This document shows, piece by piece, positions 26,784 through 37,479 of a stretch of 64,000 bases of DNA. The notes beneath the pieces are model-generated. The model was given only the letters and a program-made list of their open reading frames with translations, was not told where the DNA came from and made no database searches. The position numbers and the translations under genes were made by a program. Source of the stretch: Novilysobacter selenitireducens. Its GTDB lineage: Bacteria > Pseudomonadota > Gammaproteobacteria > Xanthomonadales > Xanthomonadaceae. Position 1 is the first letter of the stretch. Every line of letters begins with the position of its first letter. The stretch spans positions 372,001 to 436,000 of the forward strand of contig NZ_JAINZW010000001.1 in assembly GCF_020026895.1 (NCBI RefSeq), written 5' to 3'.

Positions 26784-28964
26784 ATGCCGAAGTCGATGTC
26801 CGCGCGTTCCAAGACCCCGCTGGCCCAGGCCTGCCGCACCCTGCTGGTGTCGGCCGGAATGGCCACCGCCGCCGCCTTCGCCGTGCCCGGTGCCCTGCAC
26901 GCCCAGGAGCCCGCCCCCGTGAACCAGCCCGCCAACCAGTCCGCCGCCACCGATCCCTACCTGTGGCTGGAGGACGTCGGCGGCGACACCGCGCTGGCGT
27001 GGGTGCGCGAGCAGAACGCCAAGTCCGAGGCCGAGCTGGCCGCCACGTCCGAGTTCAAGGCGCTGGAAGCCGACATCCGCGCCATCCTCGACTCCGACGC
27101 CAAGATCCCCGGCGTGCAGAAGATCGGCGAGTACTACTACAACTTCTGGAAGGACAAGAACCACGAGCGCGGCCTCTGGCGCCGCACCACGCTCGACTCC
27201 TACCGCACGGACGAGCCCGAGTGGGAAACCGTCATCGACCTGGACGCATTGAACAAGGCGGAAGGCGAGAACTGGGTGTGGCACGGCGCGGATTGCCTGA
27301 AGCCCGAGTACGAGCGGTGCCTGGTCGCGCTGTCGCGCGGCGGCGCCGATGCCGACGTCACGCGCGAGTTCGACCTGGCCAGCAAGACCTGGGTGGAGGA
27401 CGGCTTCTTCCGTGACGAGGCCAAGGGCGGCCTGGGCTGGATCGACCGCGACACGGTGTACGTCTATACCGACTTCGGCGACGGCAGCATGACCGAGTCC
27501 GGCTACCCGCGCATCGTCAAGGAGTGGAAGCGCGGCACCCCGATCAGCGGAGCGAAGGTGGTCTACGAAGGCCAGCCGGGCGACATGTACATCGCCGCCG
27601 GCCACGACCACACGCCGGGCTTCGAGCGCGATTTCGTCATGCGCACGATCGCCTTCTACAACGACGAGCTGTACCTGCGCGGCGACGACGGCGCGCTGAC
27701 CAAGATCGACGCGCCCAACTCGGCCAACAAGTCGGTGCACAAGGACTGGCTGGTGCTGGAGCTGCGCGAGGCCTATCAGGCAGGCGGGCGCACCTACCCG
27801 GCGGGCAGCCTGATCGCGACGGACTTCGATGCGTTCATGGCGGGGGGGCGCGACTTCGACGTGCTGTTCGAGCCGACCGACAAGACCTCGCTGGCCGGCT
27901 ACACGTGGACGGCCAACCACCTGGTGCTCAACGTGCTGGAGGACGTCAAGAACCGCCTCAGCGTGATGACCCCGGGCGAGGGCGGCTGGGCGCGCAGCGA
28001 GTTCACCGGTGCACCGACCTTCGGCACGCTGGGCGTGTCGGCGGTGGACAGCGACGATTCCGACGCGGTGTGGCTGACGGCCACCGACTACCTGACCCCG
28101 ACGACGCTGTCGCTGGCGGAGATCGGTCAGGCGCCGGAGGTCCTCAAGACCATGCCGACGTTCTTCGATGCCTCCACGCACGAGATCGCCCAGCACTTCG
28201 CCACCAGCGAGGACGGCACCAAGGTTCCGTACTTCATCGTGCAGCCCAAGGGCCTGGAGCTCGACGGCAGCACGCCGACACTGCTGTACGGCTACGGCGG
28301 CTTCGAGATCTCGCTGACCCCGGGGTATTCGGGCGGCGTCGGCAAGGGCTGGCTGGAGAAGGGCGGCGTCTACGCGGTGGCCAACATCCGCGGCGGTGGC
28401 GAGTACGGCCCGCGCTGGCACCAGGCCGCGCTCAAGGCCAACCGCCACAAGGCCTACGAGGACTTCGCCGCGGTCGCGCGCGACCTCATTGCCCGCAAGG
28501 TCACCTCGCCCGAGCACCTGGGCATCCAGGGCGGCAGCAACGGCGGCCTGCTCACCGGCAACATGCTGACCCAGTACCCGGACCTGTTCGGCGCGGTGGT
28601 CGTGCAGGTGCCGCTGCTGGACATGCAGCGCTACCACAAGCTGCTGGCGGGCGCGTCGTGGATGGCCGAGTACGGCAACCCCGACAAGCCGGAGGAATGG
28701 GAATTCATCCAGACCTTCTCGCCGTATCACCTGTTCGACGCGCAGCAGGACTACCCGCCGACGCTGTTCATGACCTCCACCCGCGACGACCGCGTCCACC
28801 CCGGCCACGCCCGCAAGATGATGGCCAAGATGGTCGAGGCCGATAAGGACGTGCGCTACTACGAGAACATCGAAGGCGGCCACGGCGGCGCGGCCAACAA
28901 CGCGCAGGCCGCGCACATGAACGCAATGGCGTATACGTTCCTGTGGAACGAGCTGAGCGAGTAA
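26784..28964 (+). CDS. Secreted prolyl oligopeptidase family (S9) peptidase
   Basis: A 726-residue S9A-type serine peptidase. The first ~41 residues look like an export signal ending ALHAQE, followed by a Gln/Asn/Ala linker and the mature start DPYLWLEDV. The beta-propeller spans about residues 110-420. The alpha/beta-hydrolase domain has the nucleophile in GGSNGGLLTG (about 587-596), the Asp in STRDDRVHPGHA and the His in EGGHGGAAN. GGAG precedes the ATG at 26784; the upstream in-frame extension is rejected. The enzyme would cut short Pro-containing peptides in the periplasm. A terminator follows. Confidence 0.92.
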   Translation: MPKSMSARSKTPLAQACRTLLVSAGMATAAAFAVPGALHAQEPAPVNQPANQSAATDPYLWLEDVGGDTALAWVREQNAKSEAELAATSEFKALEADIRAILDSDAKIPGVQKIGEYYYNFWKDKNHERGLWRRTTLDSYRTDEPEWETVIDLDALNKAEGENWVWHGADCLKPEYERCLVALSRGGADADVTREFDLASKTWVEDGFFRDEAKGGLGWIDRDTVYVYTDFGDGSMTESGYPRIVKEWKRGTPISGAKVVYEGQPGDMYIAAGHDHTPGFERDFVMRTIAFYNDELYLRGDDGALTKIDAPNSANKSVHKDWLVLELREAYQAGGRTYPAGSLIATDFDAFMAGGRDFDVLFEPTDKTSLAGYTWTANHLVLNVLEDVKNRLSVMTPGEGGWARSEFTGAPTFGTLGVSAVDSDDSDAVWLTATDYLTPTTLSLAEIGQAPEVLKTMPTFFDASTHEIAQHFATSEDGTKVPYFIVQPKGLELDGSTPTLLYGYGGFEISLTPGYSGGVGKGWLEKGGVYAVANIRGGGEYGPRWHQAALKANRHKAYEDFAAVARDLIARKVTSPEHLGIQGGSNGGLLTGNMLTQYPDLFGAVVVQVPLLDMQRYHKLLAGASWMAEYGNPDKPEEWEFIQTFSPYHLFDAQQDYPPTLFMTSTRDDRVHPGHARKMMAKMVEADKDVRYYENIEGGHGGAANNAQAAHMNAMAYTFLWNELSE

Positions 28965-28996
28965 GCCGCGTGCGGTGACATCGCGATCGTGACGAA

Positions 28997-29023
28997 CAAG
29001 GGCGCCGCAGGGCGCCCTTGTTT
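28997..29023 (+). terminator. Rho-independent terminator of the S9 peptidase gene
   Basis: A 9-bp stem CAAGGGCGC / GCGCCCTTG with a 6-nt loop, followed by TTT, starts 33 nt after the stop codon. Confidence 0.8.
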
Positions 29024-29079
29024 CATTTGCGACGTGTCGAGGCGCACGAGCGAGCTGGCAGACGGGTGCCCCGTGCTGT

Positions 29080-29160
29080 TGTAGGAGCGGCTTCAGCCGC
29101 GAACACAGGGAGCATGCATTTGCGCTGCATGCCGATCGCGGCTGAAGCCGCTCCTACAAG
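29080..29160 (+). repeat. REP pair (A-A')
   Basis: GTAGGAGCGGCTTCAGCCGC at 29081 and its inverted copy ending at about 29159 form an 80-bp inverted pair between two convergent genes. Confidence 0.9.
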
Positions 29161-29188
29161 TGCAGCGGCATCGCGGAAATGTCGCCAC

Positions 29189-29881
29189 TCAGCGTCTTTC
29201 CGCCACCACCCGCCAGTTGTTGAACGGGGTGTTGCCGTACAGCGGCTCGATCTCGTACGCCAGCCCCGCCGCCTCGAACCGCGCCCGCAGCGCATCGGCG
29301 TCCGGGTAGTAGCGCGGCGCGGCGTTCATCCAGCCCAGCACGCGCGAGAACACATCCACCGCGCGGGTGATCCGCGCACGCGAAGTGCCGTCATCCAGCC
29401 CGGTACGGATCACCAGCTTGGCGCCGGGCGACAGCATGGCCACGGCAGCATCCAGCAGGCGCGCCTGCGCGTCCGGCGGAATGAACTGCAGCACGTCGAG
29501 GATGGCGACGCTGCCGCGGTGCTCCGGAATGACGCGCGCCAGGTCGACGGTATCGAACGCGGCTCCGTCCAGGCCCACCCGCGCCGCCGCGCGCTTCGCG
29601 CGCCGGATCTTGGCGTCGTCGCTGTCCACGCCCCGGTACGGCAGTGCGATGCCGTCGGCGGCCAGCGCATGCGCCAGCAGGCCCAGTCCGCAGCCCAGGT
29701 CCAGCAGCGGCGCCGACGTGCCGCGCAACGCGTCGCACACGCCGGGGTACAGCGGATCGCTGCCCAGCTTGCTGCGGCTGTAGAAGTAGTCCCAGTAGTT
29801 GCCCCAGGGACGGGCAGGGCGGAAGGCGTCGGCGATGCCGCGCGCACGCGCGCTGTCCACCGGCCGCGTCGCGACACTCAT
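29189..29881 (-). CDS. SAM-dependent class I methyltransferase
   Basis: A 230-residue Rossmann-fold methyltransferase. Motif I is LLDLGCGLGLLAHAL (about residues 58-72), the acidic SAM-ribose position is in YRGVDSDDAKI, and SVAILDVLQFI corresponds to motif IV. The substrate is unknown. The start at 29881 overlaps the stop of the SGNH hydrolase gene by 4 nt (ATGA), so the two are co-translated and may act on the same molecule. Confidence 0.83.
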   Translation of the reverse strand: MSVATRPVDSARARGIADAFRPARPWGNYWDYFYSRSKLGSDPLYPGVCDALRGTSAPLLDLGCGLGLLAHALAADGIALPYRGVDSDDAKIRRAKRAAARVGLDGAAFDTVDLARVIPEHRGSVAILDVLQFIPPDAQARLLDAAVAMLSPGAKLVIRTGLDDGTSRARITRAVDVFSRVLGWMNAAPRYYPDADALRARFEAAGLAYEIEPLYGNTPFNNWRVVAERR

Positions 29882-30513
29882 GCCCGTGCCTCCGACAGCA
29901 GGCGCCGTGCCATCGGCAGCGCCTGCGCGGTCCACAGCGCATACATCGCTCCCGACGGATGCAGGCCGTCGGCCACCAGCATCTCCGGATCGGTGCCGTG
30001 TTCGCGGCTGATCCCCGTGATGTCGACGAAGGCCACCCCGTGCTGCGCGCACAGCTCGGCGGCAATCGCGTTGTAGCCGTCCAGGTCGCTGGCGATCCGC
30101 GCCGGGTCGCGCCCCTGCGCGGTAGCGAAGGGGGTCACGCCCCAGTCGGGGATCGAAAGCACCATGACCCTGTCACTGCGTCCGCCGGCCAGCGTAATCG
30201 CACGCCGCAGCAGGTCATGGAAGTCGCCTCGGTATTCGGAATGGCTGCGTTCGCGGTACTGGTTGTTGACGCCGATCAGCAGGGTCACGAAGCCGTACTC
30301 GCCCAGCGGTTCGGCGGAGTCCATCGCTTGCGACAGCTCGTCGGTGGTCCATCCGGTGGTGGCGATGATGCGCGGGTCATCCAGCGCGACGCCTTCGGCG
30401 CGAAGGATCCGCGCCAGCTGCACCGGCCAGCGGTCGTCAGGGTCCACGCCCTCGCCGATGGTGTAGCTGTCACCCAGGGCGAGGTAGGTACGGGGGTTGT
30501 CGGCTTCTTGCAT
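29878..30513 (-). CDS. SGNH/GDSL-family hydrolase
   Basis: A 211-residue esterase/lipase-like hydrolase. Block I is LALGDSYTIGEG with the catalytic Ser (about residue 16), block III is LLIGVNNQYR with the oxyanion Asn, and block V is ADGLHPSG with the Asp/His pair. It lacks a signal peptide, so it is probably cytosolic. I chose the ATG at 30513 because GAAGGGA lies just upstream; the longer frame from a GTG at 30540 begins inside a repeat element. It is coupled to the downstream methyltransferase. Confidence 0.87.
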   Translation of the reverse strand: MQEADNPRTYLALGDSYTIGEGVDPDDRWPVQLARILRAEGVALDDPRIIATTGWTTDELSQAMDSAEPLGEYGFVTLLIGVNNQYRERSHSEYRGDFHDLLRRAITLAGGRSDRVMVLSIPDWGVTPFATAQGRDPARIASDLDGYNAIAAELCAQHGVAFVDITGISREHGTDPEMLVADGLHPSGAMYALWTAQALPMARRLLSEARA

Positions 30514-30533
30514 TCGGGTCCCTTCGAACTTTG

Positions 30534-30864
30534 TTGCCACGGATGGCGCGGATAAAGGCGGATGAAAGCAGATACGGAGTGTGGCGCGTCAAAGCCCCTC
30601 TTCCCCGGGGTGAGGGGCGGCGCTGACGAACTGCCGGGGGCAGTTCGTGCCGCACCGAACGCCCTCGCAGAGCGAGGGCCGGGGGTTGCTTGGAGAGGCG
30701 AAGCCGAACCTAGCAACGGGGTTGGGGGTGAGGGTTCGGCGGAGTCGCCGGCGCCACAACCTGCACGGATTTGGCCGGGCCCTCATCCGTCGCTTCGCGC
30801 CACCTTCTCCCGACGGGAGAAGGGATCAAGGCCACCCCGCTTTTATCCGTGCCATCCGTGGCAA
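30534..30864. mobile_element. 331-bp non-coding element with terminal inverted repeats
   Basis: The ends are near-perfect 28-bp inverted repeats: left TTGCCACGGATGGCGCGGAT..., right the complement of TTGCCACGGATGGCACGGAT..., about 26 of 28 identical. The interior contains several smaller palindromes (CCCCTCTTCC.CGGGGTGAGGGG, CTTCTCCCGACGGGAGAAG) and GGGTGAGGGTTCGGCG, which also occurs in the aceE insertion. There is no ORF of interest. It looks MITE-like. Target-site duplication is not obvious by eye. Confidence 0.6.
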
Positions 30865-30874
30865 TGAACACCCC

Positions 30875-32119
30875 TCAAGCCACCGCCGTCTGCCGCGCCT
30901 GCGCCCGCTCGGCATGTCGGTCCAGCACGCGTTCGATGCGCGCGAAGACCTCGCGCAGTTCATCGGGCTGCGGCAGCAGCGTGGCGCGGAAGTGCGTGCG
31001 GTAGGGCACGTTGAAGCTCGAGCCCGGCACCACCAGCACGTCCTCGGTTTCCAGCAGCTCCAGGGCGAAAGCATGGTCGTCGAAGCCGACCCGCGCCGCG
31101 CCCGTCACCGACGGAAACGCGTACAGCGCGCCGCCCGGTTCGACCAGCGACAGATGGGCGCTGGCGCCGACCGCGTCGACCACCGCGCGTCGCGCCTCGT
31201 ACAACCGCCCGCCCGGCGCGCACAGCGCGGCGATGGTGTCCTCGCCATGCAGCGCGGCTTCGATCGCGAATTGCCCCGGCACGTTGGCGCACAGGCGCAG
31301 CGCGCCCAGCAGGTCCATCGCGTGGTGGAATTCGCCCGACAGCAGCGGGTCGCCCGACAGCACCGCCCAGCCCACGCGCCAGCCACAGGCGCGATGCACT
31401 TTGCTGAGCCCGCCGAAGGACAGGCACGGGACGTCGCCGGCCAGCGGCGCCAGCGGCTGGAACTCCGCGCCGTCGTACAGGATCGAGTCGTAGATCTCGT
31501 CGCTCATCAGCAGCAGCTTGTGGCGCTGGGCAATGGCGACGATCCGCTCGAGCAGTTCGCGCGGGTACACCGCGCCGGTCGGGTTGTTGGGGTTGATCAG
31601 GACGATGGCGCGCGTGCGGCTCGACACCAGCTTCTCGATCTCGTCCGGGTCGGGCAGGAACCCGTTCTCCGGCGCGCAGCGGTAGTACACCGGCCGGCCG
31701 TCGTTGAGGATCGTCGCCGCCGACCACAGCGGGTAGTCGGGCGAGGGCAGCAGCACCTCGTCGCCGGGGTTGAGCAGCGCCCGCAGGCTCAGGTCGATCA
31801 GCTCGCTGACGCCGTTGCCGATGAACACCCGCTCCGGGGTGGCGTTGGGCGTGCCGCGCTGCTTGTGGAACGCGGCGATCGCCTCGCGCGCGGCCGGCAG
31901 GCCCTGCTGGTGCGTGTACGGGTCGGTGTCGGCGATGCGCTCGGCGATCGCGCGCTGCAGGTGCTCGGGCGCGCGGAACCCGAACGCCCCGGGGTTGCCG
32001 ATGTTGAGCTTGATCAGCCGCCGGCCCTGGGCCTCCAGCTCGCGCGCCCGCCGCGCCAGCTCGCCGCGGATCTCGTAACGGACTTCGGACAGGCGTTCGC
32101 GGGTCTTCAGGCTGGACAT
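30875..32119 (-). CDS. Alanine-type PLP-dependent aminotransferase (AlaA/YfbQ-like)
   Basis: A 414-residue fold-type I class I/II aminotransferase, likely glutamate-pyruvate aminotransferase making alanine. PLP-site features are INPNNPTGAVYP (Asn and Gly-Ala), MSDEIYDSILYDG (Asp that contacts the pyridine N, and Tyr), and the Schiff-base lysine in FGGLSKVHRACGWRVGW (about residue 240). The N-terminal RLIKLNIGNPGAFGF is characteristic of YfbQ/AlaA. The start at 32119 (MSSLKTRERL) is chosen over longer GC-rich frames. It is divergent from rsgA. Confidence 0.9.
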   Translation of the reverse strand: MSSLKTRERLSEVRYEIRGELARRARELEAQGRRLIKLNIGNPGAFGFRAPEHLQRAIAERIADTDPYTHQQGLPAAREAIAAFHKQRGTPNATPERVFIGNGVSELIDLSLRALLNPGDEVLLPSPDYPLWSAATILNDGRPVYYRCAPENGFLPDPDEIEKLVSSRTRAIVLINPNNPTGAVYPRELLERIVAIAQRHKLLLMSDEIYDSILYDGAEFQPLAPLAGDVPCLSFGGLSKVHRACGWRVGWAVLSGDPLLSGEFHHAMDLLGALRLCANVPGQFAIEAALHGEDTIAALCAPGGRLYEARRAVVDAVGASAHLSLVEPGGALYAFPSVTGAARVGFDDHAFALELLETEDVLVVPGSSFNVPYRTHFRATLLPQPDELREVFARIERVLDRHAERAQARQTAVA

Positions 32120-32277
32120 CGGGCAGGGCGGTCTGGGAAGGAGCGGGCAGCCTAGCCGATTCCACCGGTGGCGTCGGAGCGGGCGTGGAAGGCAGTCCCC
32201 GACCGGGAGAACGTGCCCGCGCGCCCGTTCCAGCCACGCGCCGGCGTGCCGCGGGCGGCCCGGTGCCCGCGCGGGGC

Positions 32278-32283
32278 TAGAAT
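32278..32283 (+). promoter_or_regulatory. Putative -10 upstream of rsgA
   Basis: TAGAAT in the context GGGGCTAGAATCC lies 30 nt before the TTG start. The same CTAGAATC core occurs before maeB and aceE, which supports it as a genuine -10 element. Confidence 0.5.
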
Positions 32284-32313
32284 CCGCGCCATGCCCATGC
32301 GTCCCGCACACCC

Positions 32314-33450
32314 TTGACCTCCACCCCCGCCGCGCTCCAGGCGATCGGCTGGCCCCTGCAGCCCGACGGCCTGCCTTCCGTGGAGGCCTGGCAGGCGCTC
32401 ATGGCCGAACACCCGGCGGCGTGGCCGGCGCGCATCGTCGAGCAGCACCGCAGCGGCTACCAGATCGCGGTGGACGCCAGCGGTGACACGCATTCGGTCG
32501 AGTCCCTGCCCGAATGGCAGCGCCCGCCCAACACCCGCAAGGGCGGGGTCGACCCCGAGCAACGGCCCGCCGTCGGCGACTGGGTACTGGTGGAAGGCGC
32601 GCTGGAGTCCGGCAAGGTCGCCGCACTCCTGCCGCGCCGCACCGCCATCAAGCGCGGCGCCGCCGGCGAGCACTACCGCCAGCAGCTGATCGCCGCCAAC
32701 GTCGACACCGTGTTCGTCGTCTGCGGGCTGGACGCCGACTTCAACCCGCGCCGCATCGAGCGCTACCTGCTGCTGGTGCGCGGCGGCGCCGAGCCCGTCG
32801 TGGTGCTGACCAAGGCCGACATGGCGATGGCCGAGGGCGCCGACGCGCTGCCCGGGGCGGTCGCGGCGCTGGCCGAACTTGCCGCGCAGGGCGTGGCGGT
32901 GCGCACGGTCAACGCGCGCGAGGCCGGCTCGGTCGCTGCGCTCAAGCCGTGGCTGGGGCCGGGTCGCACGGTGGTGCTGGTGGGCTCGTCGGGCGCGGGC
33001 AAGTCCACGCTCACCAACACGTTGCTGGGCATCGAACGCATGAAGACCGGCGAGGTCCGCGGGAGCGACTCGCGCGGTCGCCACACCACCACCCACCGCG
33101 CGCTGATCCCGCTGCCGACCGGCGCGTGCATGATCGATACGCCCGGCATGCGCGAGCTCAAGCCCACCGGCGAGGAGGACGTGGCCGAGAACTTCGGCGA
33201 CGTCGAGGCGCTGGCCGCGCAGTGCCGGTTCCGCGACTGTGCCCACGACCGCGAGCCCGGCTGCGCGGTGCGCGCGGCGATCGAGGCGGGCACGCTGGAC
33301 GCGCAGCGCTTCGCCAATTACCGCAAGCTCGGCGACGAAGTGGCGGGCGCCGCCGGTCGTCTCGCCCAGCGGCGCGCGGAGACCGCCGACGACAAGACCC
33401 AGTCCAAGGCGCCGGGCAAGCGCCTGGCCGACAAGTATGGAAAGCGCTGA
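32314..33450 (+). CDS. rsgA: Small ribosomal subunit biogenesis GTPase RsgA
   Basis: A 378-residue circularly permuted GTPase that checks 30S maturation. It has an N-terminal OB fold (about residues 40-110), then GTPase motifs in permuted order: G4 VLTKADMAM, G1 GSSGAGKSTLTN (about 228-239), G2 RHTTTHR, G3 DTPGMREL. The zinc-knuckle CRFRDCAHDREPGCAV is near 303-318. The TTG at 32314 is the only start that fits the N-terminus, and no ribosome-binding site precedes it. An 8-codon ATG ORF (32291-32317) ends across it (TTGA), so coupled translation is possible. The last 14 nt overlap the next gene. Confidence 0.95.
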   Translation: MTSTPAALQAIGWPLQPDGLPSVEAWQALMAEHPAAWPARIVEQHRSGYQIAVDASGDTHSVESLPEWQRPPNTRKGGVDPEQRPAVGDWVLVEGALESGKVAALLPRRTAIKRGAAGEHYRQQLIAANVDTVFVVCGLDADFNPRRIERYLLLVRGGAEPVVVLTKADMAMAEGADALPGAVAALAELAAQGVAVRTVNAREAGSVAALKPWLGPGRTVVLVGSSGAGKSTLTNTLLGIERMKTGEVRGSDSRGRHTTTHRALIPLPTGACMIDTPGMRELKPTGEEDVAENFGDVEALAAQCRFRDCAHDREPGCAVRAAIEAGTLDAQRFANYRKLGDEVAGAAGRLAQRRAETADDKTQSKAPGKRLADKYGKR

Positions 33451-34702
33451 CGCCCCGGAGATCGCCCGCCACGCCGCGCTGGATGCGCGCATGGTCGCTG
33501 CCGTGCGCGACATCAAGCTGCTCACCCTGACCAGCTGGCCGGCCGAGGTCGAACGCCGCTTTCTCGCCGCGCACGCCGCCGGCAACCCGGTGCTGCCGAA
33601 GATCGACTACCCGCGCCACGACTTCGGCGAGGTGCGCCGCGAGCTGTCGGCGATCTCGAAGGCTGCCGACCCTGAGCATCCGCTCGGCCAGTACCTGGTC
33701 GAATCCACCGCCAGCTGGGACGAGGCCGCGGCGCTGCTGGAGTGCCTGGGCACCACCGCCGTCACCACCCACTCGGTACGCCTGTTCGGCCGCCCCGACG
33801 AACCGCTGCCCGGCAACGGCCCGACCACGCGCGATGCCGCCCGGCACTTCATATCGATCGCCGAAGAGCTCGACCACGAGCTGATGGCGCCGGCCGAGCA
33901 CATCTCGATCTCGGCGGTTGCGCTGCAATTGCAACTGCAGCGCGACCTGGACAGCTACTTCGACGACCGCGTGATCGAAGTGGTGATCGACCCCAACCTG
34001 ATCGCCAAGGCCGCCGCCGGCGCCACCCGCATCCGCCTGCGCGGCGGCGCCGCCTTCAGCGACTACGACCGCGACCAGCTGCTGCAGCACGAGGCGTTCG
34101 TGCACTCGCTGACCGCGCTCAACGGCCGCGAGCAGCCGGTGCTGTCCAGCCTGGCGCTGCCGTCGCCGCGAGTGACCGAAACCCAGGAAGGACTGGCGAC
34201 CTTCGCCGAGCAGATCACCGGCAGCATCGACATCGGCCGCATGAAGCGCTTGAGCCTGCGCATCGAGGCCGTCGCGATGGCGATGGACGGCGCCGACTTC
34301 ATCGAGGTCTTCAACTACTTCATGGCCGAGGAGCAGAGCCCGGTCGACAGCTTCTCGTCGGCGCAGCGCGTGTTCCGCGGCGTACCGGTGGACGGCGGTT
34401 CGGCCTTTACCAAGGACGCGGTGTACCTGCGCGGCCTGATCGGCGTGCACACGTTCTTCCGCTGGGCGCTGCGCACCCAGAAGCTGCAGACCTGCCGCTG
34501 GCTGTTCGCCGGCAAGATGACCCTGGCCGACGTGCAGCGCTTCGAACCGCTGTTCGAATCGGGCGTCCTGGTGCCCGCGCGCTGGATGCCGCCGTGGATC
34601 ACCCGCGCCAACGGCCTGGCCGGGATGCTGGCGTTCTCCCTGTTCGCGAACCGCATCCGCCTGGACGCCGTCAACGCCGACGACGGCCACCTGACCCTCT
34701 GA
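33437..34702 (+). CDS. QEGLA-motif protein, DUF1704 (tyrosine-carboxypeptidase-like)
   Basis: A 421-residue protein of the family annotated as flavohemoglobin expression-modulating QEGLA-motif protein (DUF1704). The motif TETQEGLATFAEQ (about residue 248) and a zinc-peptidase-like HEAFVHSL (about 218-225) are present; together they resemble the HExxxH...E site of the eukaryotic MATCAP/KIAA0895 carboxypeptidases in the same Pfam family. No signal peptide is seen. The ATG at 33437 lies inside the 3' end of rsgA (14-nt overlap), implying translational coupling. The bacterial substrate is unknown. Confidence 0.85.
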   Translation: MESADAPEIARHAALDARMVAAVRDIKLLTLTSWPAEVERRFLAAHAAGNPVLPKIDYPRHDFGEVRRELSAISKAADPEHPLGQYLVESTASWDEAAALLECLGTTAVTTHSVRLFGRPDEPLPGNGPTTRDAARHFISIAEELDHELMAPAEHISISAVALQLQLQRDLDSYFDDRVIEVVIDPNLIAKAAAGATRIRLRGGAAFSDYDRDQLLQHEAFVHSLTALNGREQPVLSSLALPSPRVTETQEGLATFAEQITGSIDIGRMKRLSLRIEAVAMAMDGADFIEVFNYFMAEEQSPVDSFSSAQRVFRGVPVDGGSAFTKDAVYLRGLIGVHTFFRWALRTQKLQTCRWLFAGKMTLADVQRFEPLFESGVLVPARWMPPWITRANGLAGMLAFSLFANRIRLDAVNADDGHLTL

Positions 34703-34718
34703 CGGTCGCCGGCCTCCG

Positions 34719-35072
34719 GTAGGAGCGGCTTCAGCCGCGATCACCGCCCCCTGCAACCGACGCCGCCTCCCGATCGCGGCTGAAGCCGCTCCTACCAAGG
34801 CACTTGAACGCCGACGAAGTCGACGCCGCATGCTCTCCTGTAGGAGCGACGTGAGTCGCGACCGAACCCACCACCACCGGCAGGGCTCGCGACCCACCCC
34901 GGACCCACGGTCGCGGCTGAAGCCGCTCCTACAAGGTCGGGCGGGACGCAGGAACTCCTGGACGCCCCAACCTCGCCTGTAGGAGCGACGTGAGTCGCGA
35001 CCGAACCCACCAGCACCGGCAGCGTTCGCGACTGACCCCGGACCACGGTCGCGACTCACGTCGCTCCTACAA
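34719..35072 (+). repeat. REP cluster of six units
   Basis: Between the QEGLA gene and maeB lie type A, inverted A, type B (GACGTGAGTCGC variant), inverted A, type B and inverted B units. The stretch CGACCGAACCCACCA follows both B units, so this block has partly duplicated. The 484-nt intergenic region holds no gene beyond these repeats and the maeB promoter. Confidence 0.88.
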
Positions 35073-35146
35073 ATGGCCTGGGCCATGCCATCACGGGCCT
35101 GAAGTCGATCCTGCCGCGACGAAAAGGCCCCGCCCCCGCGCTCCGC

Positions 35147-35152
35147 TAGAAT
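35147..35152 (+). promoter_or_regulatory. Putative -10 upstream of maeB
   Basis: TAGAAT in the context CCGCTAGAATCGG lies 34 nt before the maeB ATG. No clear -35 box is seen. Confidence 0.5.
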
Positions 35153-35186
35153 CGGGGGCCCCCAGCCGCCCCTGGCCGACGCCCCG

Positions 35187-37469
<2,283 letters not shown>

Positions 37470-37479
37470 TCGCGTCGAC

